64,000 nucleotides of DNA from assembly GCA_030770425.1 (NCBI GenBank), contig JASJFT010000026.1, forward strand, positions 269,502-333,501, given 5' to 3'. Positions within the stretch are counted from its first letter, which is position 1; the number at the start of each line of letters is the position of its first letter. The notes below the pieces were generated by a model that saw only the letters and a list, made by a program, of their open reading frames with translations, did no database searches and was not told the origin of the DNA. Positions 45,605 to 56,199 of the stretch are shown here, one piece after another. The DNA comes from Darksidea phi (taxonomy: Eukaryota > Ascomycota > Dothideomycetes > Pleosporales > Lentitheciaceae). Position numbers and translations under genes: made by a program.

Positions 45605-46726
45605 CTACTCCCTTAAAGCCCTCCACCACCTTGACTGCTGCTCAACCTTGCCCTGATCTTCAATCAACCAACTCCACTTGTTCCAAAACCATGGCTGAAC
45701 TTCCCAGCTTCTTCTATCCCAAGGTAAACCCTCACTTCCAGCTCTTGACTTCCAGCATATCATGCCGTTACTCAAAATGTCCGACTTCAACTCGAAGCGA
45801 TTATAAGGCGGAGGATCGAGAGAATCAAGTATGATAGCGCGCTCTCTGAGCCAGGGAAAGGGAATTATATCAATGAAGGGATGATGAGGGAAACGTTGTT
45901 GTGCGGGTGTGGGATAAAGATCAGGAGGGACGGTGTCAAGTGGGACAAGACTTGACGGTAGCGATGAAAATGGTGAGTACCATGGTGATTGGCAAGACCG
46001 AGCCATCTCGCCGAGCTGGAGCCCGATCTTTTGACAGTTGTGATGAAAGACATCCATTATGGGTTGATGCCGGAGGAAAATTCCGCCAGCGAGAAGATCC
46101 GGCAACAGCGGCAGGTCATTGAGAAAGACTAATGGAGTTTTCGGCGAGGAATTGGGCCGAGCTTGCGGCTGCAGGAAATCGACTTGGTTCGATTCATGGC
46201 AGCTTGAGACGCGCTCCCTTGCCGACTTTAGCGCTTGGAGGCCGGCGAGCAGTATTTTACTGAGGTCGGGCTTTTCTTTCAATGCGAATTGGAGCAGACC
46301 ATCCACATCTTCCTGGTCATCGATATCTAGTAGATTCCTGAGTTGGACAAGGGCAGGATCCTGAGAAGACGAGAGAGTAGACGCGCCTGACGAGCTCGAC
46401 TCCTTCTCACTCAACACCGAGAGAGCCGTATCGGACGCTACAACGGCTGAAGAAGTCCCCGGCATACAAGCATCTTGATCAGAAGTCGGATTTAGGTCTT
46501 GTAGCGCAGTGACCTGACGTTCTAAAAATTCCAGACGCTCTTTACGCTTCGCTCCTAAGCATTGCGTCAGCGTTACATGTTACACATACTTCGGTCGGGA
46601 CACAATACGGTACGTCTTTTGTGCGGCCCGATTCTGGTCACGTCGTTTGTCTGTAATCCTCCTCTTATATGGGGCCTTCTTGTCCAATGGCTGTGGGTCG
46701 TTCACGGCGTGGGCAGGGAGTTCCAT
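45605..46726 (-). CDS. bZIP transcription factor with C-terminal DUF3425 domain
   Basis: Two exons, complement(join(45605..46554, 46609..46726)), give 355 residues. The basic region (KRRITDKRRDQNRAAQKTYR, about 21-40, with the N-x-x-A-A-Q-x-x-Y-R DNA contact pattern) is interrupted by the intron at its last Arg codon. A short leucine zipper (RLEFLERQVTALQDL) follows. The C-terminal part carries the DUF3425 pattern: FPWLRERAIILDSL, PPPYNRFELKSDILSNGMI, GLPWDRRSWEVQPWFWNKW. This architecture is common in Pezizomycotina regulators of stress and secondary metabolism. It starts 380 bases from, and divergent to, a medium-chain reductase gene that is a candidate target. It acts in the nucleus. Confidence 0.92.
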
Positions 46727-47106
46727 TGAACGTGTGACGTAAGCCATTTAATCTCGGCCTCTCTGGAAGCAGTACTGCTACGTGGATCGAAAGAGTGTGA
46801 AGGCATAGATCAGTTAAGATGGAGCAGGCTGATCCTTTGGAGATCGGATCGGCGTAATTCTTGCTGGCTCGCGTCAGCCAATCGTTCCCAAAGAGGAAAG
46901 GCTAGGGTGGCTTACCATATACCGTCATCCCTCGGCTCGACCACGATGCACCCGTTACTACTGGATCACCATAGCCGTTCCATGTCGCGCATTTCTGATT
47001 TTTGGTGCGCCAACTCTCTAAATTGTATAAAAATGCCGTCAGTCGAGCACTTACTGAAGTACATCTCGCCGCATCATATTGAGCGCTACAGTTGACTACC
47101 GCAAAC
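46727..47106. promoter_or_regulatory. Divergent promoter between bZIP factor and reductase
   Basis: 380 bases separate the two start codons. A TGACG half-site occurs close to the bZIP start (CGTGTGACGTAAG at 46730-46742), of the kind bZIP proteins bind. No further site was assigned with confidence. Confidence 0.4.
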
Positions 47107-48208
47107 ATGGAGAACAAAGCCGCTTTTCTACTTTCCCCTAACTCCAAGCTAGAAGTCCAGCCAGCAGCCCTCACCCAACCTGGTGCAAATGAAATTTTGA
47201 TCCGCAACCATGCCCTTGCCATCAATCCTATCGAGTGCAAGCAGCAAGACACAGGAGTGCTCATCCTTTCATATCCATACGTAGGTTCTCTAACTTTATA
47301 TTCACCTCTGCAGGCTGCTTATTATGGTGCGCTTTCAGATCATGGGCATCGACATAGCCGGGACCATCGTCGAAGTCGGTTCAAACGTCACTACGTTCAA
47401 GACGGGTGATCGAGTCGCAGCAATTGCGCCAGGCCCTATAACTGGCAACCAGGCGTGTGCTGGATTTCAGCTTTACACTGTGGTACCTGAGGGGTTCGTG
47501 GCTCGCATTCCGGACAGCGTGCCCTTCACGAGTGGTGTCGTCCTTCCCCTCGGATTGGCAACCGCGTCTTCTGGATTGTTCGAGTCTATCTATCTTGGCA
47601 TCGATGTCCCGAGTGCAACGCCTTCTACCCCGACGGCGAACCAGGACAAAGCGATCCTCATCTGGGGCGGAAGCAGTAGTGTCGGATCCTGTGCTATACA
47701 GCTCTCTGCGGCAGCTGGCCTAACGGTTTTCGCAACCGCATCGACCAAGAACTTCAATTATGCCAAGGACCTGGGTGCTTCACAAGTCTTTGATTACAAA
47801 GATCCGGACGTAGTCACAAAGTTAGTCGAAGCTGCTCGCGGCAAGACCATCACTGGAGTATACGACGCAGTTTCCTCAGATACCACTACCCTTGCTTGTG
47901 CCAAATTCCTTCAGGAATTTGGCGGCGGGAAAGTCTACTGCACTCTTCCTGCTGCTAAACCACTTGAGCTGCCGGAGGGAGTGATGAGAGTAAATGGACC
48001 GCCGCCGCATCATGCAGACGATGGTGGGCTCGCGTCTTGGCTACGCGTGTGGACAGACTTCATGGGCAAAGGGCTGGAGAATGGGAAACTGAGAGCTAAG
48101 CCTGACCCTCATGTATTGAAAGGCGGTTTAGAGAGGTTGCAAGAGGGAGTCGACATGTGTCGAAAGGGCGTTTCCGCTCAGAAGGTAGTCGTAGAGTTAC
48201 TCGAATGA
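47107..48208 (+). CDS. Medium-chain reductase, zinc-free (enoyl reductase/quinone reductase type)
   Basis: Two exons, join(47107..47280, 47339..48208), give 347 residues, the usual length. The N-terminal GroES-like domain (GANEILIRNHALAINPIECK, GIDIAGTIVEVGSNVTTFK, GDRVAAIAPG) precedes a Rossmann domain with the nucleotide loop ILIWGGSSSVGSCAIQLS and ASTKNFNYAKDLGASQVFDY. The Cys/His ligands of catalytic and structural zinc are missing, so it belongs with ToxD/LovC-like trans-acting enoyl reductases and quinone oxidoreductases, not alcohol dehydrogenases. Substrate unknown; no polyketide synthase lies nearby. The acceptor at 47338 is preferred over an earlier CAG at 47313, because only it restores PYIMGIDIAGTI. 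A divergent bZIP gene may regulate it. Confidence 0.92.
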
Positions 48209-49114
48209 TGCCTCCAATTGCCACGAAACGAGAAACGTCCGTGGCCGTAGCGCATTTCAGATTTGGGCGACGTGGAGATGTACCGGAATGTTGTATGTAC
48301 TCCAATCTTACGTAAAATCATTGTGAGGCTAGTTTGCGCCAGCCCGAGTGTGAAGAATGGGCGGGCTGTAATCCAACCGGGGCGTGCTAGGGTAGTGGAT
48401 ACATACTACGCTTACATTTTTGTGCACTGTAGCAAAGTTGGATAAAGGAGTGCATCAAGAACTGCTTCGCCAAATTAGAAGAGTTTATTCAATAACCTTT
48501 ACACATGCTAGCTAAACCCTATTTGCAAAAGAAAGATCGTAGAAGATGTAGAAAAGCAGACAGGAGGAGGACGCGGTACGGTGTACAATGAGAGTGAGAG
48601 AGTTAATTGTCATGCGATGATGGAGAGCGCCGAACCCGAAAGAAGCGAGCTGTAACTGGGTTATTACTACTCCGGTCTTCGGCGCCACTACCATAGGCGA
48701 CCAAATAATCAAACGACACTTTCAGCTCGAAACATTGGCAACGTCCAAAGAGGGTATACTCAAGGGATTTTTTCCTTGTACTCCCAATAACCGGCGGCTG
48801 CTGTTTTAATGGCGAGCTGAAGTGCAAACCATCGCAAACATTGATCGTCGGTGCTATTGTGCGGCCTAACGGAAGCCCAGCATTCTTGTAACGCTGTGTC
48901 GGTGAGGAACCCAGCTGAGCATGGAGTAACTCGCAGCTACACCGTGTGCTTCAACAGCTAGACTGTCACGATGTGATCCCCGTTGAGCTGGCCCATCCGC
49001 GTTTTACGTATAAAGCCTCTCGCGGTCTCGACGTATTGACACCAACACATCCACAACCCTACAAACCCACTTTGGCTCTCACAAGAAATCCATCATCAAA
49101 TCAACCTTCCAACC
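48209..49114. other. Intergenic region
   Basis: About 0.9 kb. A minus-strand open frame (48603-48827, 74 codons) is too weak to call. The right end carries the promoter and CT/CA-rich 5' UTR of the small secreted protein, with a TATA-like ACGTATAAAGCC at about 49006. Confidence 0.45.
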
Positions 49115-49517
49115 ATGCAACTCACCGCCGTCTTCACGCTCATGGCAGCGCTAGCCGCCTCCACCCTTGCCACGCCAGCTAGCTCTCCCAACGAGCTTTC
49201 CGCCCGAGCCACAAAATGCAATGTCGGGCAAGTCTACTGCGGATGGTGGTTGATCGATCAAAACGGTAAGTTGTAAAAAAGGACGGCATCTCAAGGCCCC
49301 ACCTTCTGGATGCTTTGCCAAACGCATACTGACCAACCTAGGCTGGGATGCGCAATCTCTCCGTACCATCCTCTGCAACAAACTCGGAAAGTGCGATTTC
49401 AATAACGGTGACGCTTGGAACTCGCTCTGGCACTGCTATGGCGATTGGTCGGTTGAGCCCAAGGCTGTTTGTGGTGGAAAGGATAGCTGTGGTGGACCGC
49501 TTGCTCATTGCACTTGA
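49115..49517 (+). CDS. Small secreted cysteine-rich protein, 108 residues
   Basis: Two exons, join(49115..49265, 49342..49517), give 108 residues. A signal peptide (MQLTAVFTLMAALAASTLAT) is followed by a short propeptide ending LSARA, and then a mature part of about 75 residues with eight cysteines, enough for four disulfides (TKCNVGQVYCGWW, RTILCNKLGKC, WHCYGDW, KAVCGGKDSCGGPLAHCT). Rich in Trp and Gly. The 76 nt intron (GTAAGT, CCTAG) falls in a Gly codon between cysteines 2 and 3. This is the profile of fungal effector-like or surface proteins. No named family is recognised, and neither toxicity nor host interaction is shown. The gene is easy to miss because each exon is short. Confidence 0.82.
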
Positions 49518-50141
49518 GTGAAGCCGGCGGTGTGGTCCATTAGGAGGTGGATTGGAACTCTGGTTGGGTCTAAGGATAAAGTGGGGCTGAAATTCGGAAT
49601 AGATAGGGATAGGGAGAGGTTGTGGTTGTCCTAGGATGTGATGATAGACTGACCGGATTCGCTCATTAGCAATAAACTTGTCATTGTGGTACACTCTATA
49701 CGGGCCTGGGTGGTTGCCTAAATTTTCGACGAAACGACGTTTCTGAACGAGCATTGTAGCTTCAAGGCTAGCAAGGTCCAGAGCATGACCGCTCGAGTCA
49801 AGGATATATGATGACTGTGTATACCGTGTACATCAGTTTAGCGAACACTTTCAAGACTGACAGTCGAAGAGAAAATTGCAGGAAGTAGCAGCGGAATACA
49901 TTGTTTGTATTATTAGCCAAGATTACCCGCAGTCTACTCTATCAACAAATACCTATAGCCTAGATCGCCAACATCGGTAGCACTGAGCTTTCTATGATTC
50001 TCCACATTTCTGACCTTCTTCGCAGACCGCATACAAAAGAAGAAACCTCTATGAAAGTTTCAGTGAAGAATAACGCTCCACAAACGACACTCCAAAAATA
50101 GCACAACTTCTTCTATCCCATCTGTATCCCTTCTCATCGCT
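49518..50141. other. Convergent intergenic region
   Basis: 624 bases between the 3' end of the secreted protein gene and the 3' end of the RTA1 gene. No supported gene. Confidence 0.5.
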
Positions 50142-51224
50142 CTAAAACCTGTTGTTCATCTCGATGTCCCGGCGTAGAGGCGCATAGCTTTCCCCCCGAC
50201 TGTGCCTTCGATAGCTTTCACCCCGACTATGCCTTCGATTCCTTGCCCTCTTCTTGTCCTCTTTCAAAGCCTTCTTCTCGGCCTTCGCCCTCTTCTTCTC
50301 AGCTTTCTTCTCTTTCCGGCTCGGAAACTCGCTCTCGGGACCCTTGAGTGCCAATCCCGGATGCACGACCGCCAGGATAAGGATTGCAAGTGTCATGGGG
50401 AAGGCATCCAAGACCAAAGCATATTCTTCGTGGTATGGCAGTGGGTTTGAGACGCCGGTGCCGGCTGAGAACTCAACGAGGCGGAAAATGATGCGGACAG
50501 TGATGAGAATGAGGGCTGCGTAGAGTGCGAAAGTCACCCACAACCATCTCCTGCCACGAATGCCGGTGTTGTGGGGATCGAGGCGCTGGACGTCGAGCTG
50601 AAAGCGTAGGATGAGCGCCGTGAAGAGAATAATGAATCCCTGCTGGATTCCAACGCCTGTCATGTAAATGTTCTTCCCAGTAGTCATGACGCTCGCGCTG
50701 CTACCAGGAGAAAGCATCGTGCCACCAACAGCTTGGACGAGAAACGATACGATGTCGAGCCACACGAAGTACTTTCCAATACTGATCGCCTTAAAGCCCC
50801 AGACTTTCTTCTTAGGATGGTATGTCCATATGAGTCGACCGGCGGTCATGTATGCGTATGCATTGACCCACAGAGGCGCGAGAAGAAAGAAGAGGGTGCT
50901 GATCAAGGCGAGGGAGGAAGATTGTTGGTCGTGGGCTGCCTTTGCTCGGACGACAAAAGCGGCGAGTTCCCACCCGACTCCCATAATTATAACCCAACAA
51001 AATCCTTTCCGGAAATGGACTGCGAGGCCGATGTGTGCGAGAGTGAGGAGGCCGAAGAGAACGGAGAAGGCGATGGCTGCGGCGAACGAGGGAGAATATG
51101 CCCAGGAGGCGTTGCAGGATTCGGGTGGGACATAGCCATATTTGCCTGGTACTGCGGTGGTGCACGATTCAGTGGGTGCGGAGGTTGTAGTCGAGGCGGG
51201 GGAGGCAGAGGTTGGTGTCGCCAT
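50142..51224 (-). CDS. RTA1-like seven-transmembrane protein
   Basis: One exon of 360 residues. The N-terminus is Ser/Thr-rich and extracellular, with two cysteines (ESCTTAVPGKYGYVPPESC). Seven hydrophobic segments follow with RTA1 family marks: GKYGYVPPESCNASWAYSP; GWELAAFVVRAKA; LFFLLAPLWVNAYAYMTAGR; KYFVWLDIVSFLVQAVGG; GVGIQQGFIILFTALILRFQ; IRIIFRLVEFSAG-like TVRIIFRLVEFS; and a final span ALVLDAFPMTLAILIL. The cytosolic tail is highly charged (Lys/Arg/Glu) and ends with a tandem RRHSRGESY repeat. RTA1 relatives (Rta1, Rsb1, Lpe10-like lipid exporters) affect lipid export and resistance to amphipathic compounds. The start was set at MATPTSAS, since the longer open frame upstream lacks protein character. 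Confidence 0.92.
   Translation of the reverse strand: MATPTSASPASTTTSAPTESCTTAVPGKYGYVPPESCNASWAYSPSFAAAIAFSVLFGLLTLAHIGLAVHFRKGFCWVIIMGVGWELAAFVVRAKAAHDQQSSSLALISTLFFLLAPLWVNAYAYMTAGRLIWTYHPKKKVWGFKAISIGKYFVWLDIVSFLVQAVGGTMLSPGSSASVMTTGKNIYMTGVGIQQGFIILFTALILRFQLDVQRLDPHNTGIRGRRWLWVTFALYAALILITVRIIFRLVEFSAGTGVSNPLPYHEEYALVLDAFPMTLAILILAVVHPGLALKGPESEFPSRKEKKAEKKRAKAEKKALKEDKKRARNRRHSRGESYRRHSRGESYAPLRRDIEMNNRF
50184..50237 (-). repeat. 27-bp in-frame tandem repeat in the RTA1 tail
   Basis: Two 27-base units (50184-50210 and 50211-50237) differ at two bases and encode two copies of RRHSRGESY. Basic and Ser-containing, they could be phosphorylation sites (R-x-x-S). Confidence 0.85.
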
Positions 51225-53268
51225 TTTTCTCGGCCAGTTATTCCCCTGAATGTACAACGAAGGATGGAAGAGATGAAAATGGATAACGCTAAACGATGCT
51301 GAGGCGATGTACCGAAGTACTGATATGATGTAGCTGGACTGGTGGAATAAATGACTCACGGCGACTAACCCACCCCTTAAATACGTATTGATGCTCTCAG
51401 CCTCTACCTCTTGCCTCGAACATCTCGAACCGCTTCGTGCTCCTCTATTACGCGTCCCTACAGCGCCCCCGACCATCGCGGATAGACCCCCAACCATTGC
51501 AAACGAGCTCACCAATCAGACGCATCAGAAAGCCGAAAGAGGACTAGCTGCCTTTATTATAAGAGAGAAGCGTTGGTTCAAGCAAAAGCTTGGAACCGAT
51601 ATAAGCTGCTTGTATTGCGTAGCCGGCTGTGCGCAGGCGGCTCGTATAAGGCAGCTCGCCAGGATTCCTAAAATGGCGACGAATGCGAGCCCCGAGTTCG
51701 CAGGATACGTGCTTTCAACAACATTCTCTCTTCGTTTCCTAATGTGCAAAGAACATGCGGAATCCAATTCGTTGTCTATACTCCGCGGCTTGCTTCAGCA
51801 ACGGAGGCATATGTGATTTGGTGGTTTGATTTGCCCGGCTGCAGTAGGAGGCGCAATTGAAGAAGGCACACGTTTGTGTTTTCTGCCTGCATCTGATTGC
51901 TGCTACTGAGATAATTACTCACGAACCTTTCCATCCTATGACTCGAAGAATGGTAGGCTGGGGAAAGTTCCTGGGTCTAATGCGATGGCTCGGAAACGGG
52001 CAGTCAGTTAAGCATTGGGCAGCTAAGACTCTAGCATTAGCATAGGGGCTTTCGAACACTTGTGAGACTCCGCTCTAGCATGGCTGAGCAAGCCGCGTAC
52101 GTGGTGTTGGGGCTGAGTTTCACTTTTAGACGCCCGCTCATATAAGGAGGTCACATGAACATAGGTCCATCCATCACTCGTGTGTTGTTACTACTAATTC
52201 AATTTCACTGAACGTCCTATCTCTATCTAGCTTTTATCATTTTGAGCCCTTTCCGACGTGCTTTCCGTCACGACTTCTGGTGTGGGGTCCGAGACGGTAC
52301 CAGCACACCGATCGACAGTTAGTGCTGACACAACCATCACAACATGAACCAACCATAACCACGGACGACGTCGTTCCCCATGTCATGTTACGTGAGACAC
52401 ATCACCTGTGAAACGTCACCACCCCTTGCACAGTCGGTTCGACGCTTCTACACCGCATCAAGATAGCCGGCAGTGCGATACAAATAGCGGTGGCGCTCGA
52501 AACACTCCCGGAGTCGCCAGTACTTTCGCAGTCGGTCATGATTTGAGTTATGCTTCTTGCTGGTAGAGAAGGCCATGACGACGTGCTACGATAGCAAGCC
52601 ATGTCCACGCCTTCAGCCCTGCAACACCCCCAAAAGCGCGGCCCAAGCATCCATCCGCGGAGCGCTACCGCAAAATACCTCGCAAAGAACGGTGACACCC
52701 CAGATTGTCTCCTCCATGGAGAGACTTCGCAATAATCGTGGTTACCACCAACAATCAACTCGGTGCATTAATCCACCGCCCCGGGATCCACCGCCCAAAC
52801 AAATGCTTCGTTGATGTGTGCCATGGCTAACTTCCCTACTCTCGCTCGGTGAGACAGCGGCGATCTTCGCTGCGGTCAGCCCTGGTCGCTATGACCTCTA
52901 CTCGTTAGCCTATGGGCTTTGCTTTGCTGCTTTTGAGGGGATACCCTGCACGCCTTAAAACCGAGCGTGCTCATCACCGACAAACCACCGATCGTAAAAA
53001 GCCCTTCAGGCCCGCAAGTCCGTCGGACTCGCTTGATGTCTCCGAAATGGTGTCGTCCTTTCTGCAACCTGCGGTCATCTCTAGCACGCCTCGTCCTACA
53101 TTCCACGTGTATATCGTCTTGCCGCGCCCCAGACCGGTGAGCAAACCTGCTCTGGCCTGATTCGTATTTATGCTCAACCCCTTGCTGATGGACCTCTAAT
53201 TTCGACCCGCTCTAATTCCTAACCTTCCTCTCGTGGAAGAATACTGTGAGGGAAATTGTTGCCACTCG
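51225..53268. other. Long divergent intergenic region between two membrane-protein genes
   Basis: About 2 kb without a supported gene. Open frames at 51388-51816 (plus, 142 codons) and 52402-52758 (minus, 118 codons) lack domain features and splice partners. Promoters of both flanking genes are expected here. Confidence 0.45.
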
Positions 53269-54423
53269 ATGGCTCCACTTTACCCCAGATTTAGTGTGGA
53301 GAAGCGGTTCCCACTACCTGCGGCACAGACTGACGTCCCTACCCGCGAGAACCTCACCAAGGAAGGAGGATTCCTCGAGGCGTGGGCCCAAGGATACAAT
53401 GTCGGGAGTTTAATCATCCTCCTTCTTATTGTCTTCTGCAACTACCGGTCTGGCATATGGCTACACAAACTTATCTTGGTCGAGGTAGGTCCACATACCT
53501 CTCCTTTCCGTTGATGCTAATGAATGCAGCTCATCCTCGCCCTCTGGCATGGCACCTTCATATTCATCTCCGACCCCTACTATGGCTGGTACCTCTCCTC
53601 CACTGCTACCCTCCTCTTCATATCCTACCAACTCCACAACGTCGTCTCCTGGCTCAAAATCCGTCCCTTCCTGCCTCTCTGGGGCTCCCGCGTCTTCATC
53701 ATCAGCCTCATCTTCGTGCAGCCGTTCTGGATCGCAGAAGCCTGGTCTAACTTTGAATACTTCAACAACCTCGGCTCCAATGTCAACGAGCGAATGCGCC
53801 CCTGGGAAGCCCTGTTGAGGGATCCGTGGTGGATTTTTACTACCTGGCGGCTGGTCAGCGCGATTAAGAAGACATACGGTTTTAAGCTGTGGGAGCTTAT
53901 CAAGATTAATAGCAGGTTTGGCGTCATGCTTGCCTGCATGTTCATCTCCATCGCCTTTCTCCTTACGGATGTGGCAATCAATGCAGCACATGTAACGACG
54001 TCTTCGGGAATCAACCCATACTGGCGCTTCGCACTCGTCTTCAAATGCGCCTCCGACACCATTTTCCTCGACGACTTCAAGTCCGTCCTTGACGACATCG
54101 TCGCGCGGAAATTCAGTTCAGCGGGCGGCACTGTACATCGCGGGTCTCATGGCCGCAGGCCTTCCCACACTTCGATGCGCGGCGATCCGCAGCTTATCGA
54201 GTGCGAGCCCATACCCGGACCTACCACGGAGATCTCGTCGCCGCCGCCGGCAACAAAGAACATGAGGTGGCTCAACCCGTTCGCCGGGCGGGGTCGGAAG
54301 ATGTCGGTGCCCAAAATTCATGTGCAACAGGAGACGACGGTGACGAGCGAGATGCGCAAACCGAGTCAGGAGAGTTGGCGCAGTGAGGCGGGGATGTTAA
54401 GGGCGCCCGAAGTGGCGTTATAG
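53269..54423 (+). CDS. Multi-span integral membrane protein, unknown function
   Basis: Two exons, join(53269..53484, 53530..54423), give 369 residues. At least six hydrophobic segments are seen (GSLIILLLIVFCNYR; LILALWHGTFIFI; YLSSTATLLFISYQL; VFIISLIFVQPFWIAEAW; FGVMLACMFISIAFLLTD; with a final weaker one near YWRFALVFKCAS). The C-terminal tail of about 100 residues is Pro/Arg/Ser-rich. The N-terminus PRFSVEKRFPLPA is polar. The pattern resembles uncharacterised fungal membrane proteins distantly like PTH11/rhodopsin-type receptors, but no CFEM domain or diagnostic motif is present. An ATG 36 bases upstream in frame (53233) would add a Cys-rich MEEYCEGNCCHS and cannot be excluded. Confidence 0.82.
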
Positions 54424-55018
54424 ACACATAAAAAAGAATAACGAGAGCTCGAGCTCAAGTTCATTATCGATTGGTCGCGCCAACTCGCATGTGTGAAAAT
54501 GTCTGCACTTCCAACGGTATGGTTACAGTGCTAGAGAAAGAGATGAATGCACGTCAAGCTGCTGCCCAACTTCAATGCGAGGCGAACTGGGCCCGCTCGT
54601 TCGAATGCCCAACGACCGTCACGGAGAAGAATTGGCGCTGGCGAGTGCACAAACGCCACCCCCTACCCGTAGGAGCTTCCTCGATCACCCTGTGCTTTCT
54701 TTATGTGTCTCCGAGACATGGTCTTGTACGGCAGATAAACGATAGAACAAGCACGCCTGTGGTCGCTCGTCCACTGTTTTAGTGTGGTAGTGAACGAACA
54801 GGATTTGTAAGATCTAAAACGATGTTAACGACAGGAAAAGCGATGAAAAAAGTCACTCGTGAGGCGTTTAGACATAGAGGATACCCCATTCGTACTTGTT
54901 TATAATGAATTCACGTTCCGCTACCATCGTTGTATTGCTCCCCTCTGTACCGCGGATACCATACTCTATACACGCCTCTTCTCCATGGATCACACAATAT
55001 CCTACAAGCGCGAGTGCT
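54424..55018. other. Convergent intergenic region
   Basis: 595 bases between the 3' ends of convergent genes. No supported gene. Confidence 0.5.
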
Positions 55019-55959
55019 CTACTGACTCTCTAGCACCTTCTTCGCCCCGTCCACAATCCTCTTAACCTCAGCATGCCCCTTCTTAACTACCTCTTCCATC
55101 CGCTTCCCCGCCTTCTGCAAATCGTCTGGCAAAACGCTCTTATCTAGCTGAAATTTCCTCAACTTCTTGTTATGCGTTTGACGTGCTGTTTGTATCCATT
55201 TATCTGCTTGCTCTGCGGCGCGAGTTGCCGAGTCGATAGCGGCGCGGCGCGATTCGCCGGTTGGTGGGGGCAGTGGGACTTGAATTGTGAGGGGGGCGGA
55301 TGATTCAGGGCTTAGGGGGGTAAGGGAGTGCGGTGAGGAGGCTATCGCGGTTGAGATGGGTTTTATATCCTATGGGTATATGTTAGTAAAGCGTTGGGAG
55401 TGGGGGAGAGAGGGGGGCTGGAGGTTGTAGGGAGGAGCTTACTTGAGCTTCACCGCAAATCACTTGGAACATCCTTCCTCTCGGGACAACTTGCGCAATA
55501 TCTCCTAGCCTCACACTCGCCTTACCATGCCCATCCTTCCCTGCATTACCCAACTGCACCTTCAAGCCTTCCACAACCTCCGGAGCCAGCCTCCCACCGC
55601 TTCTTAGCTTACTCAGATCATGTGTGAGCCGCTCAATTGCCTTCAGGATCTGCGCTTCGACGCCTGAGAGGTCCAACACTTCGTCGGTGGGCGTGGGTTG
55701 GCCAGCCTTGGATGGAGGCACCACATCGGAGCGTGCATGTGTCTTGGCTTTTTTGTGGAGGGGTACGCTGGAGGTGAAGGTTCGAGTGGCATTGCGCAGG
55801 CATTGTGGCTTGGATATTGGGCGGAAGAAGAGTCTGAGTGTGTGAGTCGAGCTTTGGCGTTGGGCTTGGAATGAGGGCAGCTTACAGATGGCGGCATGTG
55901 GGAGCAATTGCTCGTGTTTGTATTGTTCCCGAGCTCTGGGAGCTCAAGCGCAAAGTCAT
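55019..55959 (-). CDS. RRF1: Mitochondrial ribosome recycling factor
   Basis: Three exons, complement(join(55019..55369, 55443..55833, 55886..55959)), give 271 residues. The N-terminus is a basic, acid-free presequence split by the first 52 nt intron (MTLRLSSQSSGTIQTRAIAP, later RTFTSSVPLHKKAK). The RRF domain follows: VEAQILKAIERLTHDLSKLR, LAPEVVEGLKVQL, VRLGDIAQVVPRGRMFQVIC, DIKPISTAIASS, then the helical return RRAAIDSATRAAEQADKWIQ, TRQTHNKKLRKFQLDK-like RQTHNKKLRKFQLDKSV and a Lys-rich last helix ending KKVLESQ. It splits post-termination mitoribosomes with mitochondrial EF-G2. The start was chosen because only this ATG, with both introns removed, gives a continuous presequence plus domain. 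The first intron was not obvious and changes the N-terminus completely. Confidence 0.9.
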
Positions 55960-56199
55960 GCGTGGTATTGTTGTGTGGGACATGGCTAGCGGATGTGGTC
56001 ATTGGAAGTATGGTTCGACGACGCTGCGACAGATGAGAGCTCTGATGCACGGACCAGGCCCTGTTTTGCGCGTTGTTGTCAATGTCGGAGCAGAGATGTC
56101 CCTATGCGATCAGTACGAACATCAAGACGAGCATCGGCACCCAAGAACCAAGAAATATATATCAAAAGCTAGGAATAAACGGGTACCAACATTTCCATA

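Noticed and set aside
51388..51816. 142-codon plus-strand open frame upstream of the RTA1 gene
   Set aside because: Overlaps the RTA1 5' flank. A small internal repeat (PPTIADRPPTIAN) comes from a local duplication, and no domain is visible.
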